NCBI GenBank assembly: GCA_964470965.1 | Contig: CAYYIS010000008.1 | Location: 69,221 to 133,220, forward strand | Source: CAYYIS01 sp964470965 | GTDB taxonomy: Bacteria; JAAXHH01; JABIQT01 | Direction: 5' to 3' | Length of the DNA: 64,000 nt | Shown: piece by piece, positions 36,733 to 44,909 of the stretch | Numbering within the stretch: the stretch's first letter is position 1 | How the letters are laid out: each line of letters starts with the position of its first letter | The notes under the pieces: model-generated | What the model saw: only the letters and a program-made list of their open reading frames with translations | What the model was told of the DNA's origin: nothing | Databases searched by the model: none | Program-made: the position numbers and the translations under genes

Positions 36733-36867
36733 GGCCAAAAACAGCCTTGTTGCGGAGTATGTTCACCTATTAAAATCCCTTGACTTTTGCACCGCTACCG
36801 GTTATTCTTTTTATGATATAATCGGTTGAAATTCTTGCGCTATATATACCAAGCCCCTGAGCACATA

Positions 36868-37893
36868 ATGCACCTGTGCAGACTCCCCGTAGCCGTTTTA
36901 ATCTGCATACTGGGCTTAAATGAGAATTCGGTATCGGCGCAGGGTACCAAATACGCAGGTGAGTTTCTCAGGATCGGTGTCGGCCCCAGAGCACTCGGTA
37001 TGGGCGGTGCCTTCGTGAGCGTCGCCGATGATGCGACCGCCGGGTACTGGAATCCTGCCGGCTTGGCGTTTCTTACCGGCAGGGCATTCTCCTTGATGCA
37101 CTCGGAGCAGGTGACCGGTTTAGCCTATGATTATGCGGCCTATGCCCATCCGAGAGGGCAAAACAACCGCATAACCGCCTATGGCATCTCGCTCATTCGC
37201 CTTGGACTCGACGATATACCGATCACGGCACTGCCGGATCCTAGTCAACCCATCGATGCGTTATTGAGCGACGGGCAGAGAAATCGCCCATTCGTAGATC
37301 GTTTCGTAAGTAACGTGGAATATGCCCTGCTCGTTTCATTCGCACGGCGTACGTCGGATCGATTTTCAATGGGCGGCAACCTCAAATTAGTACAGAAGTC
37401 TCTAGATGTCGCCAGCGCATTCGGTCTGGGTTTTGACGCCGGCGTGATGATCCGGCCGACAGCATCCCTGGCGATCGGTGTTCATGTCATGAACCTGACA
37501 TCCACCGTTCTGACTTGGAACACAGGTCGCAAAGAATACATCGTCCCCATGCTGAAAATAGGGGTGGCCTATGCCAGATCGGTCCCCCGGTTACGAGGAA
37601 ATGTTATTATCGCGACCGATGTTGATATTCTTTTTGAGGGGCGTAATCAAACGGCGTCCCGATCACTGGGCTCAGCGAGTGGAAGCGCCCATGTCGGCCT
37701 GGAGTACCGTTTGAAACAGGCTGTGACCTTGCGTCTGGGCATTCAGGCCGCCGGATTGACTGCCGGCGCCGGACTGCGCACACCATCGTTCCATCTGGTT
37801 GGCCAAGCGTTCAGCCCCAGTCTCGATTATGCTTTTGTGAACGACGCCGCATTCGGCGCTGTCCACCGCATAGGCACTTCCATCGAATTTTGA
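36868..37893 (+). CDS. PorV/PorQ-family outer-membrane protein
   Basis: A 341-residue beta-barrel of the PorV/PorQ group, a FadL-like outer-membrane family in which PorV is the T9SS shuttle protein. A signal peptide (cleavage after SVSA near residue 22) precedes the diagnostic FLRIGVGPRALGMGGAFVS and DDATAGYWNPAGLA segments. The rest is alternating-pattern barrel to a final aromatic IEF. I chose ATG at 36868; the upstream TTG at 36826 lies too close to the -10 region. It supports the presence of T9SS together with the C-terminal sorting domains at 53519 and 61591. Whether it is PorV proper or a paralogue is uncertain. Confidence 0.82.
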   Translation: MHLCRLPVAVLICILGLNENSVSAQGTKYAGEFLRIGVGPRALGMGGAFVSVADDATAGYWNPAGLAFLTGRAFSLMHSEQVTGLAYDYAAYAHPRGQNNRITAYGISLIRLGLDDIPITALPDPSQPIDALLSDGQRNRPFVDRFVSNVEYALLVSFARRTSDRFSMGGNLKLVQKSLDVASAFGLGFDAGVMIRPTASLAIGVHVMNLTSTVLTWNTGRKEYIVPMLKIGVAYARSVPRLRGNVIIATDVDILFEGRNQTASRSLGSASGSAHVGLEYRLKQAVTLRLGIQAAGLTAGAGLRTPSFHLVGQAFSPSLDYAFVNDAAFGAVHRIGTSIEF

Positions 37894-37917
37894 TCGCATT
37901 ATCAGAAGGCCGCTTGC

Positions 37918-39000
37918 ATGACAAAAGATGATATCATCAAAACGGTGGCGAAGCATTCACACCGGCCCAAATCGAAAATCGCCGCGACGCTCAATCAGTT
38001 TCTTTTTGAAGTGTCAAACGCCATGGTCCGGAAAGAACGTGTGGAAATCCGCCGCTTTGGTACATTTGAGGTAAAATACCAAAAGGCACGGGTCGCCCGG
38101 AATCTAAATACCAACGAAAGAATCGAGTTGCCGCCCCGTGGCATGCCTCGGTTTGTGCCGTTCTCAGCGTTTAAAGACAGAGTATCCGCCGGTTGTGCCA
38201 TCGAAGGCGGTGTCAAGTCCCGTGAAAAAAAGGAGGCGCCTTCCCTGAACCGCGAGCCCGGGAGACCACTCCCGGTGCCCCAGGAAAAGCCCTGGAGGGG
38301 TGATTCTCAAACCATCTCAAAGGACGAACTCCCGACGCTTCGAAAAGCAGTGGAAGACGATCCGGATAACACAGAGAACCGTCTGGCCCTTGCCGAGGCA
38401 TGTGTGATTCGCGGTGACATTATGGGGGCACTGGAACAAACGAGGTACGTGCTTCGGAAGAATGCCAAAAACACGCACGCTATCAATCTTCAAGGACTTG
38501 CCCATGAGCGGCAGGGCATCGACGAACTTGCCCTGCAAGAATTCGAACGGGCCCTTCAGGTAGATGCTGATGATGTGGAGACGCTGTTGAATATAGGGTC
38601 TCTGCGAAGCAAGCTGGGGCAGTACAACGAAGCAGAGATGAATTTCAAGCGCGTACTGGAACTCGATTCCCAGCAAATGGATGCCAACTTCAATCTCGGT
38701 GTAATCCATACCAGGCGAGGACTATACGGTAGAGCCATTCAGGATTTCGAACGGGTCATAGATCTGAACCCCTCGAACATAGAAGCTTATTTCAACCTCG
38801 GCAAGGCCTACGACCACCTTGAGCGGTATGATGATGCGATCAACATGTTTGAAAAGCTGCTGAATGTGCAGCCAGAAAACGACCGCGCCTTCTGGCACCT
38901 GGGCACACTGCACGATAAAAAGAAGGACGGCGCGAAAGCTCTGGAAATGTACCAGCATTCTAATCGCCTGTTAACCGCCGCAAAGAAGGAACGACATTGA
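37918..39000 (+). CDS. HU-family DNA-binding domain fused to TPR repeats
   Basis: A 360-residue two-part protein. Residues 1-91 form a complete HU/IHF domain: an N-terminal helical pair (TKDDIIKTVAK), then RRFGTFEVKYQKARVARNLN with the DNA-binding arm and the Pro that inserts into DNA (ELPPRGMPRFVPF). A Pro/Lys-rich linker spans about 92-130. Residues ~132-350 hold about six TPRs, including DANFNLGVIHTRRGLYGRAI and EAYFNLGKAYDHLERYDDAI. HU proteins are normally about 90 residues, so the TPR extension is unusual. The stop overlaps the start of the acidic downstream gene by one base (TGATG). I infer a DNA-bound scaffold that recruits a partner, probably the coupled protein. Confidence 0.85.
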   Translation: MTKDDIIKTVAKHSHRPKSKIAATLNQFLFEVSNAMVRKERVEIRRFGTFEVKYQKARVARNLNTNERIELPPRGMPRFVPFSAFKDRVSAGCAIEGGVKSREKKEAPSLNREPGRPLPVPQEKPWRGDSQTISKDELPTLRKAVEDDPDNTENRLALAEACVIRGDIMGALEQTRYVLRKNAKNTHAINLQGLAHERQGIDELALQEFERALQVDADDVETLLNIGSLRSKLGQYNEAEMNFKRVLELDSQQMDANFNLGVIHTRRGLYGRAIQDFERVIDLNPSNIEAYFNLGKAYDHLERYDDAINMFEKLLNVQPENDRAFWHLGTLHDKKKDGAKALEMYQHSNRLLTAAKKERH

Positions 39001-40640
39001 TGGACATTGAGATAACAACCGCCCGGAACAGGATTACCGACGCCCTGCTCAACGGAAACGAATCTATTTCCTACCGGGACATCGAAGCAGCATCGATGCC
39101 GGTCTTTGTCAAAGCCTGGTTTCATCTGGGTGTGGAAACATGGTACCTGCCGGAGTACGCACACCGTGCTGACTGGACCCATTTCGATTACGCCGATGCG
39201 TTGGTTCAGCAAACGCAGGCAGAATACGATCGGGCGGTCAAGGGCACTGCACTCTTTTCCCGAGAAGCATGTGAAGAGATAATTGACGGGGCGCTCCGAC
39301 ACGAGATGGCCTATGTGAAACAGCCGGTAGATGCGGTGATCGGTATACTCTTACAACGATCAGACGCGGTCGACGGTGTGCATGTGGTCGACTTCCTGTC
39401 CCAGTTTAAGCGAGAAGATTTCTATTCCGCCTCGCTCCGGACCTATGTCTCCGAACATGAAGACTCGCATCTTGACCAGGACCTATTGAAACAAATCCTG
39501 CGCAACGCGGAACGGCAGGCCTACGAAACCCGGCCTTACGAAACCTTTCGGGCAGCGGTAGGCGCGGTGGCTGATATGTTGGGGATTATAACCGACAATG
39601 ACCGGGCGGACCAAATCTCCGGAGATGTCTGGTCATCCTTCATAGAATTCCGCCAGATCCATCAGTTGAATCCGGTTCTGGGTGAAACACTCGCTCGGTT
39701 AAATTTGCAGACTGAGCAATCGTTGACACCCGACGAACTCCTCGGCACAGAATCACCGTCCCCCGACATGGAGGCATTGGCTTCACCAGAAGAGTCGGAT
39801 GCAGAAGATCCAGTGGCCTCAGTCTATGATATCCCAGAGACGTATAAAGCGTCAGAGGAGTCCGTAGATCCGGTGGAGCAGGATACCGCTTCCGACCTCC
39901 TGCAAGATGACCGTTTGGAACCATCACAAGAGCCGTCCGGATTGTCCGGCGGTGAGGTTTCAGACGACGACTCGGTGAAGGATGTCACACACATAGAGCC
40001 CGACGAAATCGAAAGTTCAGAGGATGATAGCGAATCGGAGGGTTTGGACGAAGAAGTCGTGAACGACTACCTAAACGAGGGCAACACATCCGGCAATTTG
40101 AACGAAGAACCACCCGCGATATACGAGTCGCCTGACGACACCCTGGAAACACCCGGGACTTCAGCGGACGATTCCGAGGAAGAAACAGAAGACCCGTTGG
40201 GTGATTTAGAAGACGAGGTGGACACGCCTGCCGCAGCAGAGCAGGAGTCCGTTGAGGAAAAACCGGTTATGTCTCAGGATTCCCCCATAGCCGACAACAC
40301 GGACGACCCCACGGCCGCAGAGAAGGAACAGAGTGAAGAGGCCCAAGTCGAACAATTCGCCCTGGCCAACACGCCGAGGGCAAATCCCAAGGTCAATCTC
40401 TCGACACCGCCAGCGGAAATCGGCAAAAAACAGGAGAAGCTGTTCGTAAAAAAATTGTTCAATAAAAATGTGGAGGAATATCAGGAAGTGTTGTCCCGAT
40501 TGGAATATGTGGTCTCATGGGAGGAAGCATTCAGTATTATCGAAGAAATATGGCAGGAGCGTGGCCTGAACCTATTCTCCAAGGAATCTCAGGAATTCAC
40601 AGGGGTGTTCTATAAGCGGTATTTTCCGCCACCTGATTGA
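39000..40640 (+). CDS. Highly acidic protein coupled to the HU-TPR gene (function unknown)
   Basis: A 546-residue protein I do not recognise. It has three zones. Residues 1-235 form a folded mostly helical domain. Residues ~240-440 are extremely rich in Glu, Asp, Ser and Pro and likely disordered (for example DEIESSEDDSESEGLDEE). The last ~75 residues are folded and basic at first (KKQEKLFVKKLFNKNVEEY), then helical and ending FTGVFYKRYFPPPD. No signal peptide or membrane segment is seen. The ATG at 39000 overlaps the upstream TGA by one base. An acidic stretch could interact with a DNA-binding or basic partner; that is inference. The C-terminal block looks like a conserved module worth a profile search. 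Confidence 0.8.
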   Translation: MDIEITTARNRITDALLNGNESISYRDIEAASMPVFVKAWFHLGVETWYLPEYAHRADWTHFDYADALVQQTQAEYDRAVKGTALFSREACEEIIDGALRHEMAYVKQPVDAVIGILLQRSDAVDGVHVVDFLSQFKREDFYSASLRTYVSEHEDSHLDQDLLKQILRNAERQAYETRPYETFRAAVGAVADMLGIITDNDRADQISGDVWSSFIEFRQIHQLNPVLGETLARLNLQTEQSLTPDELLGTESPSPDMEALASPEESDAEDPVASVYDIPETYKASEESVDPVEQDTASDLLQDDRLEPSQEPSGLSGGEVSDDDSVKDVTHIEPDEIESSEDDSESEGLDEEVVNDYLNEGNTSGNLNEEPPAIYESPDDTLETPGTSADDSEEETEDPLGDLEDEVDTPAAAEQESVEEKPVMSQDSPIADNTDDPTAAEKEQSEEAQVEQFALANTPRANPKVNLSTPPAEIGKKQEKLFVKKLFNKNVEEYQEVLSRLEYVVSWEEAFSIIEEIWQERGLNLFSKESQEFTGVFYKRYFPPPD

Positions 40641-40774
40641 TCATTCCTGATTAAATCTACTGAAGTTGTTTGCTAAATCAGTTTGAAGATCACACAGTAT
40701 TTTCTGTATTTGTAGACAATGTGATACATAATTTGCGGTTACGATGATACGGAGTCCCGTGTGGAAGGATTTAA

Positions 40775-41458
40775 ATGAAGGCAATGCAAAATCGTGTGTA
40801 TAATCTGCAAGAAGTACAACGACCGCCTGTTGTTCAGGATGCCAAGGCTGCGGCAGAGCGGGAGGACGAAAAGAGGCTGATCGAACAGGCCAAAGCGGGG
40901 AACGGCACCGCGTTTGACGAGTTGACCCGCAGATATATCGAAAAGGCCTATTCAATCGCTTGCCAGATGCTGGCCAACCCCGAGGATGCCCGGGATCTGG
41001 TGCAAGATGCGTTTTTTGAAGTCTTCCGTACGCTGGAACGATTCAAAACCCAGTACCGGTTCTCGACTTGGCTATACCGAATTCTGATTAACAAGTGCAT
41101 CAACTATCGTAAACGGGAAGCCCGACGCCGCATGCTTTCGTTCTCGGAATACATGCCACGCCGGGAAAACGGTGAACCGCCCACGGTGTCTGCCCATCTG
41201 ACTTCTACGCAGGATACGCCGCATGAAGAGCTGGAAAAAAAGGAATTGAGGCTGGCCATAGGGGATGCCCTGGAATCTCTTTCCAATCGTCACCGTACGG
41301 TCGTTGTTTTGTTTGACCTGGAAGGTTTATCTCATAAACAGATAGCCGAAATTTTACAGTGCCCTGAAGGCACCGTGATGTCTCGTCTGCACCACGGTCG
41401 TTTGAAATTAAAAAATATCCTGACCAAACGGCTCAAGGGTTATTTTCAAAGGCAATGA
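40775..41458 (+). CDS. ECF-type RNA polymerase sigma factor (RpoE-like)
   Basis: A 227-residue sigma-70 family member of the extracytoplasmic-function group with regions 2 and 4 only. Region 2 includes NPEDARDLVQDAFFEVFRTL (about 68-87) and FSTWLYRILINKCINYRKRE near 95-114. Region 4 at about 160-220 contains ALESLSNRHRTVVVLFDLEG and SHKQIAEILQCPEGTVMSRL. A 40-residue basic N-terminal extension precedes region 2. It directs transcription of an envelope-stress or similar regulon. The anti-sigma gene overlaps by four bases (ATGA), and an RseB-like gene follows. Start ATG at 40775 follows GGAAGG. Confidence 0.95.
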   Translation: MKAMQNRVYNLQEVQRPPVVQDAKAAAEREDEKRLIEQAKAGNGTAFDELTRRYIEKAYSIACQMLANPEDARDLVQDAFFEVFRTLERFKTQYRFSTWLYRILINKCINYRKREARRRMLSFSEYMPRRENGEPPTVSAHLTSTQDTPHEELEKKELRLAIGDALESLSNRHRTVVVLFDLEGLSHKQIAEILQCPEGTVMSRLHHGRLKLKNILTKRLKGYFQRQ

Positions 41459-41961
41459 GGAATCTTATGACCTGCCACCAGATTCATCAGCACCTGACAA
41501 ATTACCTGGAAAGAAATTGTGAGAAATCAGACATCGTCGTGATTGCCCGTCATATCGAGTCCTGTCGGGGCTGTGCGCGGCAGTTAACAGAGATGCAACA
41601 GGTGAAATCTCTCCTAAAACGCATCCCTACCGTCGAAAAAGATCCTTGCACAATCTCTGAAATGATGACAGCGATCATTGAGCAGACAACGCAACCGCTA
41701 CCCGGACCGGTGATCCCGATTACGAAAACCAGTGTGTTCCAAAATTCCCGGTACATCATCGCAACCGCTGCGGCCGTAATCGCAGCCGCGGTTGCGATTT
41801 CCTGGCACGTGTTCAGTCCTGAAACACCGACGATAACACATCGGCCGAAGCAGAACGATGATCTGACCATCTATCTGCAGGAACACGAGTTTCACGCAGA
41901 TAAAAGTGTATTCTCAAACGGATCGTTTGGTTCGGTAATCCTCAGTAATAACGGGAAATAA
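41455..41961 (+). CDS. Anti-sigma factor with zinc-finger (ZAS) domain
   Basis: A 168-residue single-pass protein. The N-terminal cytoplasmic part has the zinc-binding anti-sigma motif H33-x3-C37-x2-C40 (HIESCRGC), with a further Cys at residue 7. A transmembrane helix at about 97-117 (IATAAAVIAAAVAI) is followed by a ~50-residue periplasmic tail. It would hold the ECF sigma factor at the membrane until a signal releases it. The four-base overlap with the sigma gene is the classic arrangement. The periplasmic tail is short, so signal reception may rely on the adjacent RseB-like protein. Confidence 0.92.
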   Translation: MRNLMTCHQIHQHLTNYLERNCEKSDIVVIARHIESCRGCARQLTEMQQVKSLLKRIPTVEKDPCTISEMMTAIIEQTTQPLPGPVIPITKTSVFQNSRYIIATAAAVIAAAVAISWHVFSPETPTITHRPKQNDDLTIYLQEHEFHADKSVFSNGSFGSVILSNNGK

Positions 41962-41968
41962 ACGAGTG

Positions 41969-43144
41969 ATGACCAAGTATATTCGTACCGTGTTATTCGC
42001 CTTCAACCTGTTGTTCTTCGGCGTTTTCCGACCGACCGCAAGTAATGCTGCGGACATGGACATCACGCTCCAGAAAATAATGGAAGCACCGCGCAACGTG
42101 AATTATGAAGGTGTTCTGACTATCCAGAAGTATACGGATGAAGCTGAACCGCTTCGAAACACCCACCGCATCATTCATCAAAAACCGGACCGGAACCGAA
42201 TTGACCGGGTCGACCCATCCACTAAAGACAGGATCGTGGTGGTTCAGATAGACCGGGATGTCTACCAACGACAGGTACACGGCGATTCCACGTACTATAC
42301 ACACCGTCAGCTCCGGGGGGAACGGAGTCTCGATCTCGGTCTGGGATTCAGCAGCCTGAATCTGCTGGACACGAACTATGACCTGGCCATCGAAGGCAAA
42401 GACACCATCCTGGCTCGCTCCACAGTGAAACTGTCGCTTCAACCCAAACATCCCGGACGCATCATCAAGACAGCCTGGGTGGATGAAGCGACCGGCCTGG
42501 TACTGCGAACCGAAGATCGTGACGAGTACGGGAACCTTATCGAAGTGATGTACTTTTCCCGGATCACAGTCAACCCCGGGATTGACGAGGCCCTCTTTGC
42601 CACGGATGAATGGGCCGACCAGGCGGTAGAAGAAAATCAGGTAATAGCCTGTGGAACAATGAAGGAAGTGGAGAAGGAAGCCGGCTTCGCCCTCGCCGCG
42701 CCGGTTTTCATGCCCGCAGGTTTCACGCTTGATCGGCTTCGCGTAATCCTTTACGCGAATCAGCCGACCGCCCATTTTACATTCACGGACGGGCTTGCGA
42801 AGATTTCATTGTACCAGCGTGTTGCCCCTCCGACTGACAAGGCAGCCATGGCCTGGCCCACCGGAACGCCTGAAGTCCAGAATGACGTCCAGGTCTGGAA
42901 CCGCGGCCCCTTCGATTATATCCTTCGGCATAGCGATGATACCAGGTTGTTTACCTTGGTCAGTGAAATATCCGAAGGGGAATCCATCGACATGATCAAT
43001 TCCGTCTGTGTCATCAACCCACCAGAAACCGCTGGGCGCTCCGCTTCGCTTGACCTCCTCTGGTTCGCAGGCGGAGGGGTTATGGTCGGATCCCTGATTC
43101 TCGGTGGCTGGTTCTTCCGGCGTCCGAAGAAAATGCTTTTATGA
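41969..43144 (+). CDS. RseB/MucB-like periplasmic regulator with C-terminal membrane anchor
   Basis: A 391-residue exported protein with a signal peptide (about 1-27). An N-terminal lipid-binding-like domain follows with VNYEGVLTIQKYTD and a KTAWVDEATGLVLRTE hairpin (about 165-180), as in MucB/RseB. A second domain begins near residue 230 (GFALAAPVFMPAGFTLDRL). A hydrophobic segment at about 362-382 may anchor the C-terminus, which ends RRPKKMLL; E. coli RseB lacks such an anchor. In E. coli RseB shields the anti-sigma from proteolysis and senses lipids or LPS. Here it follows the anti-sigma by 7 bases. ATG at 41969 is chosen over the GTG immediately before it. Confidence 0.8.
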   Translation: MTKYIRTVLFAFNLLFFGVFRPTASNAADMDITLQKIMEAPRNVNYEGVLTIQKYTDEAEPLRNTHRIIHQKPDRNRIDRVDPSTKDRIVVVQIDRDVYQRQVHGDSTYYTHRQLRGERSLDLGLGFSSLNLLDTNYDLAIEGKDTILARSTVKLSLQPKHPGRIIKTAWVDEATGLVLRTEDRDEYGNLIEVMYFSRITVNPGIDEALFATDEWADQAVEENQVIACGTMKEVEKEAGFALAAPVFMPAGFTLDRLRVILYANQPTAHFTFTDGLAKISLYQRVAPPTDKAAMAWPTGTPEVQNDVQVWNRGPFDYILRHSDDTRLFTLVSEISEGESIDMINSVCVINPPETAGRSASLDLLWFAGGGVMVGSLILGGWFFRRPKKMLL

Positions 43145-43367
43145 ATCTGCGCACGATGACCAATGTGCAGCGTTTTTTAATGATCCCCGCAGAATCTTGC
43201 CTGACATTTAAGCACTTTGCATTCTTTTCTGAAACAATCCTTTGTCCCAAGCTGTCTTTCCCACCCGGCTACTTGTTTTTTCAGCGCAGGGAATTTCCGT
43301 ATGCTATGTCTAATGGGTGAGAAATGAATATTAATTCGCAAGTGAAAGTAATCGGAAGGAGTATGAG

Positions 43368-44756
43368 ATGTTCTACGTAATGAAACCCGCCAAGACCGTC
43401 TTCAACCGTTTAGCATGTGTCTTTACCGCGGGGCTGGTTTTGACCGGTGTTGCCCGCGCCCAACAAGGCGGCTCCGAACATGAACAGTCTACGAACGTGC
43501 GTCTGGACCTTGAGCAATGTATCCGGATCGCATTACAACGTAACTCCCAGATATTGATCTCGCAGGGAAACGTACAAGTGTCCGAGGCTCAGGCATACGG
43601 CGCCATGTCCAATGTTTTGCCTCGGGTCAACGCTTCACTGTTGAATTCATCCAGATCCTATCTGGCTCCCCGTGATGTGTTTCTTCAGGATGGCACGTTC
43701 TTCGGTACGCAGCCCTCATCATCGACCAACAACGTAAACCTGGGATTTAGCCTGAACCAAACGCTGTATAACGGAGGTCAGTCGTGGAATAACATCCGGC
43801 AGGCCCGGCAGAACCTGAAGAATTCGGAGATGGGTGTTGAAAATACTAAGAACCTGGTTGTCGCGAACGTACGAGACCAGTACTTTAACTTGTTGCGCAC
43901 GACCCGGCTCAAAGAGGTGACCGAGGAACAGCTGAAACTGAATGAAGAACAGCTGCGTCGGTCACAAACCATGTACGAAATCGGTTCAGTAGCCAAGGTA
44001 GACGTACTGCAAGCCCGAGCCACGATAGGTAACACGCGGATTTCCCTTTACAATCAGGAAACACAGGTACGCCAGGCTAAAGCGAATCTTAATACAGCGC
44101 TCGGCCGGTACGTAAATACACCGATCGAAATCGTAGATATCATCAACACGGATGAATCTTTCCTTCCGCCTGAACCGATTAAGGTAGATGAGGCTATCGC
44201 CATCGCAATGAGCGATAATCCTGCCATCAAACAACAGAACGGACAGATCACCTCCCAGAGAATAGGAGTGCACGTCAGCAAAGGTGCTCTCTTGCCGACC
44301 ATTAACGGCAGTGTCTCCTACAGCCGCCGCGCCCAGAAATTTGGCGATGTCTATGGGAATTTCAGTCGTAACTGGACTTGGAACTTCGGTCTGAATGTCT
44401 CCCTGTCTGTTCTGAACGGCACCCAGACCTATGCCAACATCCAGGCATCACAGGCGAATCTGTTGAACGCGGAAGAAAGCCTGGAAAATACCAAACGAAA
44501 CACGGTGCTCGCCATCAAGCAGGCTCTGTTGGGTATGGAAGCCGCCCGGGAAATCATCCAATTGAGTCGAGAAAATATACTTGCGGCGGAGGAAAGCATG
44601 CGGCTGGCGGAAGAACGCTACCGGGTCGGTTCTGGAACGCAGCTCGATGTTTTCACGGCGCAGCTCAGCCTATTTCAGGCCAAGGCGAATCTGGTCTCGG
44701 CACAGTATGACTACAAGATATCAGAAGCCTCATTAAACCAGCAATTGGGAAGATAG
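43368..44756 (+). CDS. TolC-family outer-membrane efflux protein
   Basis: A 462-residue outer-membrane channel subunit. A signal peptide with a cleavage after ARA (about residue 31) is followed by two internal repeats of the OEP type: NVRLDLEQCIRIALQRNSQI near 43-62 and VDEAIAIAMSDNPAIKQQNG near 273-292. Long helical stretches rich in Ala, Glu and Gln (for example EEQLKLNEEQLRRSQ and AEESMRLAEERYRVGSGTQL) form the tunnel. It connects inner-membrane pumps to the outside. Start ATG at 43368 after GGAAGGAG. The inner-membrane pump and adaptor are not adjacent. It follows the sigma module by 223 bases. Confidence 0.93.
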   Translation: MFYVMKPAKTVFNRLACVFTAGLVLTGVARAQQGGSEHEQSTNVRLDLEQCIRIALQRNSQILISQGNVQVSEAQAYGAMSNVLPRVNASLLNSSRSYLAPRDVFLQDGTFFGTQPSSSTNNVNLGFSLNQTLYNGGQSWNNIRQARQNLKNSEMGVENTKNLVVANVRDQYFNLLRTTRLKEVTEEQLKLNEEQLRRSQTMYEIGSVAKVDVLQARATIGNTRISLYNQETQVRQAKANLNTALGRYVNTPIEIVDIINTDESFLPPEPIKVDEAIAIAMSDNPAIKQQNGQITSQRIGVHVSKGALLPTINGSVSYSRRAQKFGDVYGNFSRNWTWNFGLNVSLSVLNGTQTYANIQASQANLLNAEESLENTKRNTVLAIKQALLGMEAAREIIQLSRENILAAEESMRLAEERYRVGSGTQLDVFTAQLSLFQAKANLVSAQYDYKISEASLNQQLGR

Positions 44757-44909
44757 CTCCAAGGCAGGAATCACCAAACAGCATGATGGATAAGACTGGC
44801 CCGATACGCTATATTTCCGGCATGTCTTTTGCTCGACGGTTCCTTCCATATCGGCTAAATTAAAAACCGATCTCTACAATTGTTAGCCTTAAAATACCTT
44901 GCTCTAGTT

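Noticed and set aside
36780..36822. TTGACT and TATAAT before the PorV-like gene as a promoter pair
   Set aside because: The spacer is 31 bases, far too long for sigma70; only the -10 may be real.
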